This document shows, one piece after another, positions 6,904-13,448 of a stretch of DNA of 64,000 nt. This DNA is from CAZGVW01 sp964529265 (GTDB lineage: Bacteria; Planctomycetota; Phycisphaerae; Phycisphaerales; UBA1924). The notes beneath the pieces are model-generated. The model saw nothing but the letters and a program-made list of their open reading frames with translations, ran no database searches and was not told the DNA's origin. Positions within the stretch are counted from its first letter, which is position 1, and each line of letters opens with the position of its first letter. A program made the position numbers and the translations under genes. The DNA is taken from positions 1 to 64,000 of the forward strand of contig CAZGVW010000033.1 in assembly GCA_964529265.1 (NCBI GenBank), in the 5' to 3' direction.

Positions 6904-8928
6904 TCAGGCCGATGTCTCCTCCCAGCTCGATTCCAGCCTGCTCTTCACCAGCCGCTCGCTCCCGCCCGCCACCACCAGTTCCTGCGCCACCGGGCTCAGC
7001 GCCGCGAACGCGAACTCCCGCCCATCGCACCGCACGACCGAACCCTGGAAATCCACCTCCAGTTCCGGCCCCACGATCGTCCGAACGCCGGAATCCGCCT
7101 CGGGCGCAAACTCCTCCGCCAGCCAGTCCACCAGTTCCGGACACTCGATGCAGATGAACCCGTTGTTGAACGCGTTCCGCTGATACGTCTGGTTGATCGA
7201 CGCCGCGATGATCATCCTGATCCCGAACGCCGCCAGCGCCGTCGCCGCCTGCTCGCGCGATGACCCCGTCCCGAAGTTGCGCCCGCCGACCACGATGTCG
7301 CCCTTCTGCGCCGTCTGCTGCCACTTCGGGTCGTAGTTCAGAAACGCCGCCTTCGCCATCTCCTCGTTCGTGAGGTTGTCCTTGTACGTGAACTCCTTGC
7401 CGTAGACGCCGTCGGTGTTCAGGTTGTCCTTCGGCAGGTAGATCGCCCGGCCCGACGCCTTCCGCGGGAAGCCATCCAGAATCCGCACGCCGCCCGCCGC
7501 GCGCTTCGGCCGCGGCATCACGCGGCATTCGCCCTTCGGCCCGCCATCCGCCACCTGCACCGGCGAACAGATGTGCCCCGCCACCGCCGACGCCGCCACC
7601 ACCGCCGGGCTCGCGAGGTAGCACGCCGCGTCGCGGCTGCCCATCCGCCCCTCGAAGTTGCGGTTCGTCGCGCTGATCCCCACTTCACCCTTCTCCAGCG
7701 TCCCGCGACCCAGCCCGATGCACGCGCCGCAGCCCGAGGGCAGCTCGATCGCCCCTGCGCTCAGCAAGTCGCTCCAGTACCCCCGCTCCTTCGCCCGCTC
7801 CTGCACTTCGCTCGAAGCCGCGGCCAGGTAGAACTCCACGCCCGGCGCCACCCTCTTCCCGCGCACGATCGACGCCGCGAGTTCAAGGTCCTCCAGCCGC
7901 GCATTCACGCACGACATCAGATACGCCTTGTTCACCGCGATCTTCTGCCGCTCCAGTTCCTCCACCGGCTTGATGATCTTCACCTCGTTCGGCCCCGCCA
8001 CGTGCGGCGTCACGCGCGAAAGATCCAGCGTCAGTTCCTTCGCGTAGTGCGCATCGCGATCCGGCGCAAGGTCCGCGCGCCCCGACCACCAGCGCTGCAC
8101 GTCCGCCGTCGTGTATCGCGCCGGCCGGTGCGCCGCGGTGCTCTTCGTCGCCGCGTCCCGCTTCTCGAAGAACGCCGCCCGCCCCAGCAGGTAATCCCGC
8201 AACACCTCATCGAACGGGAACATCCCGATCAGAGCGCCCCACTCCGTCGTCATGTTGGAGATCGTCATCCGCTGATCCATCGACAGGCACGCCACCCCCT
8301 CGCCCGGCTTCGCATCCGGCGCGGAGTGAAACTCCACCGCCATGTTCAGCACTTCATCGCTGTTGAAGAACCCGCACAGCGTGATGATCACGTCCTTGCC
8401 CGTCACCCCCGGCCGCAGTTTCCCGATCAGCGTCACCCGCGCCTGCTCCGGAATCTGCCACCACGTCTGCGACGTCGCCCAGATCGCCGCGGCGTCGGTG
8501 CGCACCACAGGCGTCCCCAGCGCCGCCGCGGCGCCGTACAGGTTGGAGTGCGAATCCGATCCCACCACCATGCTCCCCGGAACGACGTACCCCTCCTCCA
8601 CCATCACCTGGTGCGCGATCCCGCGCCCCGGCGGGTAGTAGTCAACGGCCTGCTCCTTCGCGAACTTCTCGATCTTCGCGTACTTCGCCAGGTTCTCGGC
8701 CGAAGTGTTCTGCACGTCGTGATCGATCGCGAACACCGGCTGCCGCGGATTCGCGATCCGCGTCGCCCCGATCTCCCGGAACTTCGGGATCACGGCCGAC
8801 GTGTTGTCGTGCGTCATGAGGTGCCGCGGCCGGATGTTCAGGTACGCCCCCGCCCGCGCCGTCTCCCCGGGCGCAAGATTCGTGGCGTGCCTCTGGGCGA
8901 TCTTCTCGATGGAGGTCTGGGCGGGCAT
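6904..8928 (-). CDS. Aconitase-superfamily hydratase, homoaconitase-like
   Basis: 674 aa with the large and small (swivel) domains fused. Cluster ligands are visible: Cys340 in SCVNARLEDL, and Cys400 and Cys403 in GCGACIGLG. MTHDNTSAVIPKF and VVGSDSHSN...GTPVVRTDAA are typical of the homoaconitase/IPM-isomerase branch rather than canonical AcnA. The C-terminal swivel carries FGTGSSREQAATAL. The family isomerises a hydroxy-tricarboxylate through a [4Fe-4S] centre; whether the substrate is homocitrate, citrate or another acid cannot be told here. The ATG at 8928 fits the domain start; the long in-frame upstream extension is antisense to msrA and the SRPBCC gene. Followed after 4 bases by ndh. 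Confidence 0.88.
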   Translation of the reverse strand: MPAQTSIEKIAQRHATNLAPGETARAGAYLNIRPRHLMTHDNTSAVIPKFREIGATRIANPRQPVFAIDHDVQNTSAENLAKYAKIEKFAKEQAVDYYPPGRGIAHQVMVEEGYVVPGSMVVGSDSHSNLYGAAAALGTPVVRTDAAAIWATSQTWWQIPEQARVTLIGKLRPGVTGKDVIITLCGFFNSDEVLNMAVEFHSAPDAKPGEGVACLSMDQRMTISNMTTEWGALIGMFPFDEVLRDYLLGRAAFFEKRDAATKSTAAHRPARYTTADVQRWWSGRADLAPDRDAHYAKELTLDLSRVTPHVAGPNEVKIIKPVEELERQKIAVNKAYLMSCVNARLEDLELAASIVRGKRVAPGVEFYLAAASSEVQERAKERGYWSDLLSAGAIELPSGCGACIGLGRGTLEKGEVGISATNRNFEGRMGSRDAACYLASPAVVAASAVAGHICSPVQVADGGPKGECRVMPRPKRAAGGVRILDGFPRKASGRAIYLPKDNLNTDGVYGKEFTYKDNLTNEEMAKAAFLNYDPKWQQTAQKGDIVVGGRNFGTGSSREQAATALAAFGIRMIIAASINQTYQRNAFNNGFICIECPELVDWLAEEFAPEADSGVRTIVGPELEVDFQGSVVRCDGREFAFAALSPVAQELVVAGGSERLVKSRLESSWEETSA

Positions 8929-9042
8929 CCCACCATGGTATCGCTCGTGCGTGTCGCCTTGACCCTCACCCTGAACCCTCCCCACCCCGCCTAGCATCCA
9001 ACCTCCAGCATCACTGAAACACCAACCACGAGCCACCAGCGC

Positions 9043-9789
9043 ATGCGACCAGGAACCACACGCGCCATGATCCTCTCCCTCTTCTTCGCCGCGGCTACCG
9101 GCGGCCTTGCCGCTTCCGGCGGCTGCTCGCCCAGCGACGGCCGCGCATCCCAGTCCTCCACACCCGCGGCCGCCCCCAACTCCAAGCCCAACTCCTCCCC
9201 CGCGCCCGCGCCAAACCCCAACGCCCCCTCCGAATCCCCCCGCGCCGAAGCCGTCTTCGCCGGCGGCTGCTTCTGGTGCGTCGAGGCCGTCTTCGAGGAA
9301 CTCGATGGCGTCATCGAGGCCGTCTCCGGCTATTCCGGCGGCGCGGCCGACACCGCCAACTACAGAGCCGTCGGCACGGGCGACACCGGCCACGCCGAAG
9401 CCGTCAAGATCATCTACGACCCCACGAAGATCTCCTACGAGAAACTCCTCGAAGTCCACTTCGCCACGCACGATCCCACGCAACTCAACCGCCAGGGCGC
9501 CGATGTCGGCCCGCAGTACCGCTCCGCCATCTTCTACGCCAACGATGACGAGAAGCGCATCGCCGAGGGATACCTCGCGCAACTCAAGGAATCCGGCGTC
9601 TTCACGCGCCCCGTCGTCACTACGCTCGAGCCCCTGAACGGCTTCTTCGACGCCGAGCCCTACCACCAGAACTACGTCTGCAACAACCCCACCCAGTCCT
9701 ACGTCCGCGGCGTCGCCCTCCCCAAGGTGGAGAAGACGCGCAAACTCTTCGAGGACGCCCTGAAAGAAAAGTCCCCGCTGGAGCGATAG
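9043..9789 (+). CDS. msrA: Peptide methionine-(S)-sulfoxide reductase with N-terminal export signal
   Basis: 248 aa. Residues about 70-230 are a complete MsrA domain with the catalytic Cys76 in GGCFWCVEAVFEEL, the GTGDTGHAEAV motif and YHQNYVCNN near the C-terminus. MsrA reduces S-methionine sulfoxide in proteins or peptides. A hydrophobic signal (ILSLFFAAATGGLAASGGC) and an Ala/Pro/Ser linker precede it, so it probably acts outside the cytoplasm. The Cys after ASGG suggests a lipoprotein, but the lipobox is not canonical. The gene is divergent from the homoaconitase-like gene across a 114-base spacer. An in-frame ATG at 9067 is an alternative start. Confidence 0.92.
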   Translation: MRPGTTRAMILSLFFAAATGGLAASGGCSPSDGRASQSSTPAAAPNSKPNSSPAPAPNPNAPSESPRAEAVFAGGCFWCVEAVFEELDGVIEAVSGYSGGAADTANYRAVGTGDTGHAEAVKIIYDPTKISYEKLLEVHFATHDPTQLNRQGADVGPQYRSAIFYANDDEKRIAEGYLAQLKESGVFTRPVVTTLEPLNGFFDAEPYHQNYVCNNPTQSYVRGVALPKVEKTRKLFEDALKEKSPLER

Positions 9790-9827
9790 CGCCGCGCCGG
9801 TGGCACTGCGCCCTGGGGCCCAACTCC

Positions 9828-9857
9828 TGGTGGCCCGGCTCATCGAGCCGGGTCTCG
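9828..9857 (+). repeat. Interspersed palindromic element, copy 3
   Basis: TGGTGGCCCGGCTCATCGAG followed by CCGGGTCTCG. CCCGGCTC (9834-9841) and GAGCCGGG (9845-9852) form a perfect 8-bp stem with an ATC loop. It lies in the spacer between msrA and the SRPBCC gene, preceded by a related GGTGGCAC fragment near 9800. It differs from the 36-bp units at 12109-12216 only at a few positions, allowing for orientation. Confidence 0.85.
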
Positions 9858-9963
9858 CCATCCGCGCGGCGCCTGCGCGGGGCAGCGTCAACCGGTATCG
9901 TGATCTCGCCCGGCGCCCATGGCGTGTCGCCACACCCTCCCGAAGCCGCGAGGAATCCCGGCC

Positions 9964-10443
9964 ATGCCCACGTACTCCTTCACCCGCCGCATCAACGCGC
10001 CCATCGATCGCGTCTTCGCGATCTTTGCCGATCTCCGCAACGCGGAGCACAACGTCCGCGCCATCAAGCGGCTCGAAGTCCTCACCGATGGCCCCATCCG
10101 CGCCGGAACCCGCTTCCGCGAAACCCGCACGATGTTCAGGCGCGATGCCACCGAGACGATGGAGGTCAAGACCTTCTCGCCCCCCAACTCGTACTCCGTC
10201 GGCTGCTTCGCCTGCGGCGCCGAGTGGCTGAGCGAGTTCCGCTTCTCCCCCGCCGGCGACGGCGCCACGCGCCTCGACGTCGAGATGCGCTGCCGCCCCA
10301 TGAGCCTCATGGCAAGGCTCATGACGCCCTTCAGTTTCCTCATGGCCGGCGCGATGAAGAAGTGCATCGAAGCGGACCTGGACGACCTGCAGGCCATCGC
10401 GGAAGGAAAGACTCCCGCCGGCGCCGCCGCGGCGGGCGCGTGA
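9964..10443 (+). CDS. SRPBCC-family (START-like) protein
   Basis: 159 aa. It starts PTYSFTRRINAPIDRVFAIFADLRN, the typical first strand and helix of the SRPBCC/polyketide-cyclase fold (helix-grip hydrophobic pocket), and ends with the long C-terminal helix MKKCIEADLDDLQAIAEG. Members bind hydrophobic ligands or act as toxin, cyclase or co-chaperone proteins, so function cannot be assigned. GAGGAA sits about 10 bases before the ATG at 9964; a longer in-frame start at 9919 lacks such a site. The Ala/Gly-rich tail has no recognisable function. It converges on the LRR gene with a 31-base gap, where the strand composition also changes abruptly. Confidence 0.78.
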   Translation: MPTYSFTRRINAPIDRVFAIFADLRNAEHNVRAIKRLEVLTDGPIRAGTRFRETRTMFRRDATETMEVKTFSPPNSYSVGCFACGAEWLSEFRFSPAGDGATRLDVEMRCRPMSLMARLMTPFSFLMAGAMKKCIEADLDDLQAIAEGKTPAGAAAAGA

Positions 10444-10474
10444 AGCGGCGAGGGCGCATCGCTCCGAGCATGAG

Positions 10475-11452
10475 TCAGATGTAGATCGCGCAGCCGCGGG
10501 ACTCGAGGGTGGCGAGGGAGGCGGGAGGGGCGCCGTGCGCTGCGAGGGGTGTCCAGCGGAGGTCGAGTTTGCGGAGGTCGGGGAGTGAGGCGAGCGCATC
10601 GGGGAGCGTGGTGAGGCGTGTGGCGCGAAGGTCGAGGTGGAGGAGGTTCGTGAGGCGTGAGATTGCGGGCGGGAGCGCGGTGAGGGGGTTGTTGCGGAGA
10701 TCGAGGACTTCGAGGCGCGCGAGGTCGCCGATGGAGGCGCGGAGGAGTTCGCAGTCGTTGTCGCGCAGGTGGAGTTCGCGGAGGTTTGGGAGGTGGCCGA
10801 GGGATTCGGGGAGGCGGGCGATGCGGTTGTTCTGGAGGCGGAGTTCGCGCAAGGATGTCATGGCGCCGATGTCATCGGGCAGCGCGGCGATGTGGTTGTC
10901 GGCGAGATTCAGGTAGATGAGGTTCGTGAGCGATGTGAGCGCGGCGGGGAATCTGGCGATGCGCTGGTTCGCGGCGTAGAGGAAGCGAAGTTGAGTGAGA
11001 TGGCGGAGGGAGTCAGGCAGCGCGGTGAGATCGTTGTGGCTGAGATCGAGAACCTGGAGATGGGTGAGGGCGCTGATTGAGGGTGGAAGTTCCGTGAGTT
11101 CGCTCGCGTGGAGGTAGAGGCGGGTGAGGTTGGGCAGTTGGGCGAGGCGGTCCGGGATCTGCTTGAGCGGGTTCTGACCGAGTGAGAGTGTGCGGAGCGC
11201 GGTCAGATTCCAGAGTGAGTCCGGGAGTTGCGTCAGGTTGAGGTTGCGGAGCGAGAGGCTCGTGACGCGGGCGTTCTCGATGGTTGTTTCGATGGAGGGC
11301 GGGGTCGGGCGGCCGTGGAGGGGTGGGTTCGGCGCGGTGTGGGGCTGGGGCGGTGTCGGGGTGGTTGATGTGCGCGGTGTGGCCGTTGCGCGATGGAGGT
11401 CGTGGAGCGCGGCGGCGTCGGCTGGGTGGAGATGATTGGGGGGTTGGTTCAT
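10475..11452 (-). CDS. Leucine-rich-repeat protein
   Basis: 325 aa with no signal peptide or membrane segment, so probably cytoplasmic. After a Pro/Thr-rich N-terminus of about 85 residues come roughly ten repeats of about 23 residues of the bacterial or plant-intracellular LRR kind (e.g. LQVLDLSHNDLTALPDSLRHL, LRELRLQNNRIARLPESLGHL). LRR solenoids bind proteins; no catalytic domain is attached. The start is the ATG at 11450-11452; the in-frame extension further upstream is low-complexity Ser/Pro/Thr that looks out of frame. The reading frame of the upstream helix-turn-helix-like gene runs through this gene's first 440 bases in another frame. Confidence 0.8.
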   Translation of the reverse strand: MNQPPNHLHPADAAALHDLHRATATPRTSTTPTPPQPHTAPNPPLHGRPTPPSIETTIENARVTSLSLRNLNLTQLPDSLWNLTALRTLSLGQNPLKQIPDRLAQLPNLTRLYLHASELTELPPSISALTHLQVLDLSHNDLTALPDSLRHLTQLRFLYAANQRIARFPAALTSLTNLIYLNLADNHIAALPDDIGAMTSLRELRLQNNRIARLPESLGHLPNLRELHLRDNDCELLRASIGDLARLEVLDLRNNPLTALPPAISRLTNLLHLDLRATRLTTLPDALASLPDLRKLDLRWTPLAAHGAPPASLATLESRGCAIYI

Positions 11453-12347
11453 CGGATCGGGCGATCGGAGGGGTAGACGGTAGGCCGTAGACGGTAGACG
11501 GGGGGGAGAGAGTGCGCGACGGGTGTTGTGGGGTGGTTGTGCGCGTGGGGTGCTTCGCACTGGTGGGCAAGCCACCAGTGGCGCCCGAGATGGCGAGGCG
11601 GAGGAGTTGGGCGGCGGCTTTGCGGGATGTTTCGGGGCGGGCGCGGAGTTGTTCGGCGTGGAGGACGCCGAGCGTGTTGACGGCGCCGGGGGATGCGATG
11701 GTTGCGAGGACCTGGGCGCGGAGGTGGAAGGCTTCGACGATTTCGCGGAGTTTTTGGCGGGTTGCGGGGGCGTTGATGACGGAGATGACCTGGGAGATGG
11801 ACAGTTTGTGACGATCGGCGATGTCGCCGAGTGTGAGAGAGCAGTCGAGGAAAGCGCGGAGGAAGGAATCGGAGGGGGAGTGGAGTTGGGATTCGAAGGT
11901 TGGGGGAGGGGGAGAGGGTTCGGGGGGTGAATCGGGCTCGATGTCGAGTTCGGGGCCGGTGTCGTCCTCGATGTCGTGAGACGGAAGGGGACACCGACCA
12001 CTCCGAGCAGTGGTCGGTGGCACGGCGAGTGTCGTGAGGTCGAGATCGGTGATGTCGGTGTCGTCGAAGTCCTCGATGTCGGGATCGGAGTCGTCGTTGT
12101 GAAGCGGAGTGGGAGACCCGGCTCGGAGAGCCGGGCCACCAGGAGTGGGAGACCCCGCTCGGAGAGTGGGGCCACCAGGAGTGGGAGACCCGGCTCGGAG
12201 AGTGGGGCCACCGGGAGGCGGGCTCTCGGAAGTGCGCGCGGATTCGAGGATGAGGCGGAGGAGGGGGTCGATGGTTTCGTGGTGACCGTTGTGGTGGCCG
12301 TTGCGGCGGGGGGCGGTGGTCGGGATGTCGAGTGTGGTGGTGCTCAT
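11013..12347 (-). CDS. Helix-turn-helix-like hypothetical protein interrupted by repeat elements; 3' end uncertain
   Basis: 444 aa as read. The believable core (about residues 150-250) contains TLGDIADRHKLSISQVISVI, a helix-turn-helix like that of phage terminase small subunits or Hin-type recombinases, then an all-alpha stretch. The N-terminal half is low complexity (RRNGHHNGHH, then Asp-rich) and holds three in-frame copies of a 12-residue unit (SPTPGGPTLRAG) from a 36-bp tandem repeat, plus the inverted repeat at 11992-12019. Beyond residue 260 the frame passes a hairpin and a heptad array and then overlaps the LRR gene by 440 bases, so the natural stop has probably been lost. Function unknown; DNA binding is an inference. 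Confidence 0.5.
   Translation of the reverse strand: MSTTTLDIPTTAPRRNGHHNGHHETIDPLLRLILESARTSESPPPGGPTLRAGSPTPGGPTLRAGSPTPGGPALRAGSPTPLHNDDSDPDIEDFDDTDITDLDLTTLAVPPTTARSGRCPLPSHDIEDDTGPELDIEPDSPPEPSPPPPTFESQLHSPSDSFLRAFLDCSLTLGDIADRHKLSISQVISVINAPATRQKLREIVEAFHLRAQVLATIASPGAVNTLGVLHAEQLRARPETSRKAAAQLLRLAISGATGGLPTSAKHPTRTTTPQHPSRTLSPPSTVYGLPSTPPIARSDEPTPQSSPPSRRRRAPRPPSRNGHTAHINHPDTAPAPHRAEPTPPRPPDPALHRNNHRERPRHEPLAPQPQPDATPGLTLESDRAPHTLTRSEPAQADPGPPRPTAQPHPPLPPRERTHGTSTLNQRPHPSPGSRSQPQRSHRAA
11473..11500 (+). repeat. Second heptanucleotide array, 4 units of GTAGACG
   Basis: Four contiguous 7-base units in the order A-B-A-A, with A = GTAGACG and B = GTAGGCC, followed by a G run. Unit length, copy number and variant position are the same as in the GGAATAC array at 853-880, though the unit sequence differs. 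It lies in the presumed tail of the helix-turn-helix-like gene, just upstream of the LRR gene start. Confidence 0.85.
11558..11580. repeat. Perfect 9-bp hairpin CACTGGTGG-GCAAG-CCACCAGTG
   Basis: The arms at 11558-11566 and 11572-11580 are exactly complementary around a 5-base loop. It falls at the end of the plausible coding core of the helix-turn-helix-like gene. It may mark the original 3' end of that gene or be an inserted repeat; the TGGTGG sequence recalls the interspersed palindromic element. Confidence 0.85.
11992..12019. repeat. 11-bp inverted repeat inside the helix-turn-helix-like gene
   Basis: CACCGACCACT (11992-12002) and AGTGGTCGGTG (12009-12019) are perfectly complementary around CCGAGC. 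The loop and the following GGCACGG echo the palindromic element found elsewhere in the window, so this is probably a diverged relative in coding sequence. Confidence 0.8.
12109..12216 (-). repeat. Three tandem 36-bp copies of the interspersed palindromic element, in frame in a gene
   Basis: Units at 12109-12144, 12145-12180 and 12181-12216. Each reads GTGGGAGACCC(C/G)GCTCGGAG, then a stem complement, then GGCCACC(A/G)GGA. On the minus strand this is the TCCTGGTGG...CGAG...GGTCTCCCAC element found singly at 9828. Because 36 is a multiple of 3, the array adds three 12-residue repeats to the gene without shifting its frame. The second and third units share a change (GTGGGG for CCGGGC) that breaks part of the stem, so they probably arose from one another. 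Confidence 0.92.
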
Positions 12348-12405
12348 GGGCGGGATGATCGCGCTGGTTTGGACGAGTGCAAGAGGAAAGTTGGGAGTGG
12401 GCATG

Positions 12406-12464
12406 AAATGCGCGCACAAAACCGGTCACTGCGCGAAAATGCGCGCACAAACATGGTCACTGCG
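12406..12464. repeat. Two direct repeats of 28 bases, period 31
   Basis: Copies at 12406-12433 and 12437-12464 share AAATGCGCGCACAAA, then 4 variable bases, then GGTCACTGCG. A 31-base period is close to three helical turns, so both copies would face the same side of the DNA. A third, slightly shorter copy (TGCGCGCAAAA then GTGTCACTGCGCG) lies at 12526-12550. Confidence 0.85.
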
Positions 12465-12511
12465 ACATGTCGGGGGTGGGGCGCGACAACGAGGGGGGTG
12501 GAGGGGGGTGG

Positions 12512-12550
12512 AGTGACGTGTTTTGTGCGCGCAAAACGTGTCACTGCGCG
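12512..12550. repeat. Imperfect inverted repeat of the 12406 motif
   Basis: AGTGAC...TTTTG on the left (12512-12525) mirrors CAAAA...GTCACT on the right (12532-12545) around GCGCGC. The left arm is an inverted copy of the 12406 motif (CAGTGACC...TTTTGTGCGCGCA on the minus strand) and the right arm is a third direct copy. Such an arrangement fits an operator or recombination site. Confidence 0.75.
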
Positions 12551-12575
12551 GGGAGAACGACGACGCGCATAAGCA

Positions 12576-12603
12576 AGCCGCCCGGCGCATGCGCCGGGCG
12601 GCT
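12576..12603 (-). terminator. 28-base perfect palindrome after the protease gene, possible terminator
   Basis: AGCCGCCCGGCGCA joined directly to its reverse complement TGCGCCGGGCGGCT. It sits about 45 bases past the stop of the minus-strand protease gene and is followed on that strand by TTGCTTAT, a weak U-rich tail. The CCGCCCGGCG core recurs in the hairpin downstream of the PEP-CTERM gene. Confidence 0.6.
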
Positions 12604-12646
12604 GAAGGGCTTCCTGGACTTGCGCCGTCGCGAGGCGGGCGTTTTC

Positions 12647-13246
12647 TCAGCCGGCGCGATGGATCTTCACGATGATCGTCTGCTCCCAGGCGAAGGCCTG
12701 GTTGTACGGAATGACTCTGAGATGGTGAGGCGGGAAGGGGTCAAAGATATGGATGATCGTGTTTCCGCTCCAGTCCACGTGGTAGCCGTAGAAGATGATG
12801 GCGTGGGCCGGAACTGACCACGGATTGCCCTCGCCAATGCACGCGATGATGGGGCATCCCGCGTCGATGAGCTGGCGCATCGTGACGAGATCGAGGGGCC
12901 CATCAACCACCTGAGGGCTCACGATCACGTTGCCCGTGTGTGTGGAGAATGAGCGATTCAGATGCTGCGCAACGAGAACGACGCTGGGAAGGCTGCGGTT
13001 CACGACGGCGCCGAATCGCTCAACAACGAGCTGCTCCTGCGTGACTTGCATTCCTGAGTACTTCAGGCACGAGGCGACGCAGGCTGCCCAGCACCACTGG
13101 GACTGCTTCTGAGGCTCGCACTGCTGCAAGAGCGCGTTGTTGGATGCAGCGGTCGCCGGCGCCGCAGACCAGACGAGGGCCAGGAACGCTGCGACAGCGA
13201 GGACGGTCTTCTTCACGCAAGAGCCGATGCGAAGGGACGTTGTCAC
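12647..13246 (-). CDS. Secreted papain-like cysteine protease
   Basis: 199 aa. The GTG at 13244-13246 is preferred because AAAGGAG lies 8-14 bases upstream and a signal peptide follows at once (KKTVLAVAAFLALVWSAAPATAA). The mature part has the nucleophile Cys52 in QSQWCWAACVASCLKYSG, the catalytic His in VPAHAIIFYGYH and an acidic residue in IHIFDPFPPHH. This pattern matches the AvrRpt2-like papain family or C39-like peptidases. The lack of further domains suggests a small stand-alone exported protease. It lies downstream of the PEP-CTERM gene on the same strand, about 200 bases away and separated by a terminator. Substrate unknown. Confidence 0.85.
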   Translation of the reverse strand: MTTSLRIGSCVKKTVLAVAAFLALVWSAAPATAASNNALLQQCEPQKQSQWCWAACVASCLKYSGMQVTQEQLVVERFGAVVNRSLPSVVLVAQHLNRSFSTHTGNVIVSPQVVDGPLDLVTMRQLIDAGCPIIACIGEGNPWSVPAHAIIFYGYHVDWSGNTIIHIFDPFPPHHLRVIPYNQAFAWEQTIIVKIHRAG

Positions 13247-13385
13247 GGCGCATCTCCTTTCGTATGGCCGGTGTGTCTCACCAGCCATCTGGAGGGAGAC
13301 CTGACGGCCGAGTCTGCGCGCGGGTGCGAGAACCTCTGGAAAGCGGGGTGTTTGGCGCCGGATCGGCGTTCCCGGCGCAAAGAAA

Positions 13386-13414
13386 CCGCCCGGCGGTGTG
13401 TCGGCGCCGGGCGG
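13386..13414 (-). terminator. Rho-independent-type terminator of the PEP-CTERM gene
   Basis: CCGCCCGGCG (13386-13395) pairs perfectly with CGCCGGGCGG (13405-13414) around a 9-base loop. On the minus strand the stem is followed by TTTCTTTG. It lies 35 bases past the stop of the PEP-CTERM gene and upstream of the protease gene, so the two are probably separate transcripts. Confidence 0.75.
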
Positions 13415-13448
13415 ATTCATCGCTTTCGTACAGCGAATCCCTGGCTTG

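Larger units (their letters stand above)
12348..12646. promoter_or_regulatory. Spacer upstream of the helix-turn-helix-like gene, with repeat cluster
   Basis: 299 bases without a convincing gene. The half nearer the helix-turn-helix-like gene holds the direct and inverted repeats at 12406-12549; the other end holds the 28-base palindrome after the protease gene. Any promoter for the minus-strand gene starting at 12347 should lie here; no clear -35/-10 pair was seen. Confidence 0.55.

Noticed and set aside
10400..10520. Replication origin at the GC-skew switch
   Set aside because: No dnaA, dnaN or DnaA-box cluster is present, and the skew reverses again within 40 kb.
8929..10599. In-frame N-terminal extension of the homoaconitase-like gene
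   Set aside because: The extension is antisense to msrA and the SRPBCC gene and has no family similarity; the domain starts at 8928.
12109..12216. CRISPR array
   Set aside because: Three 36-bp units are directly adjacent with no spacers and lie in a coding frame.
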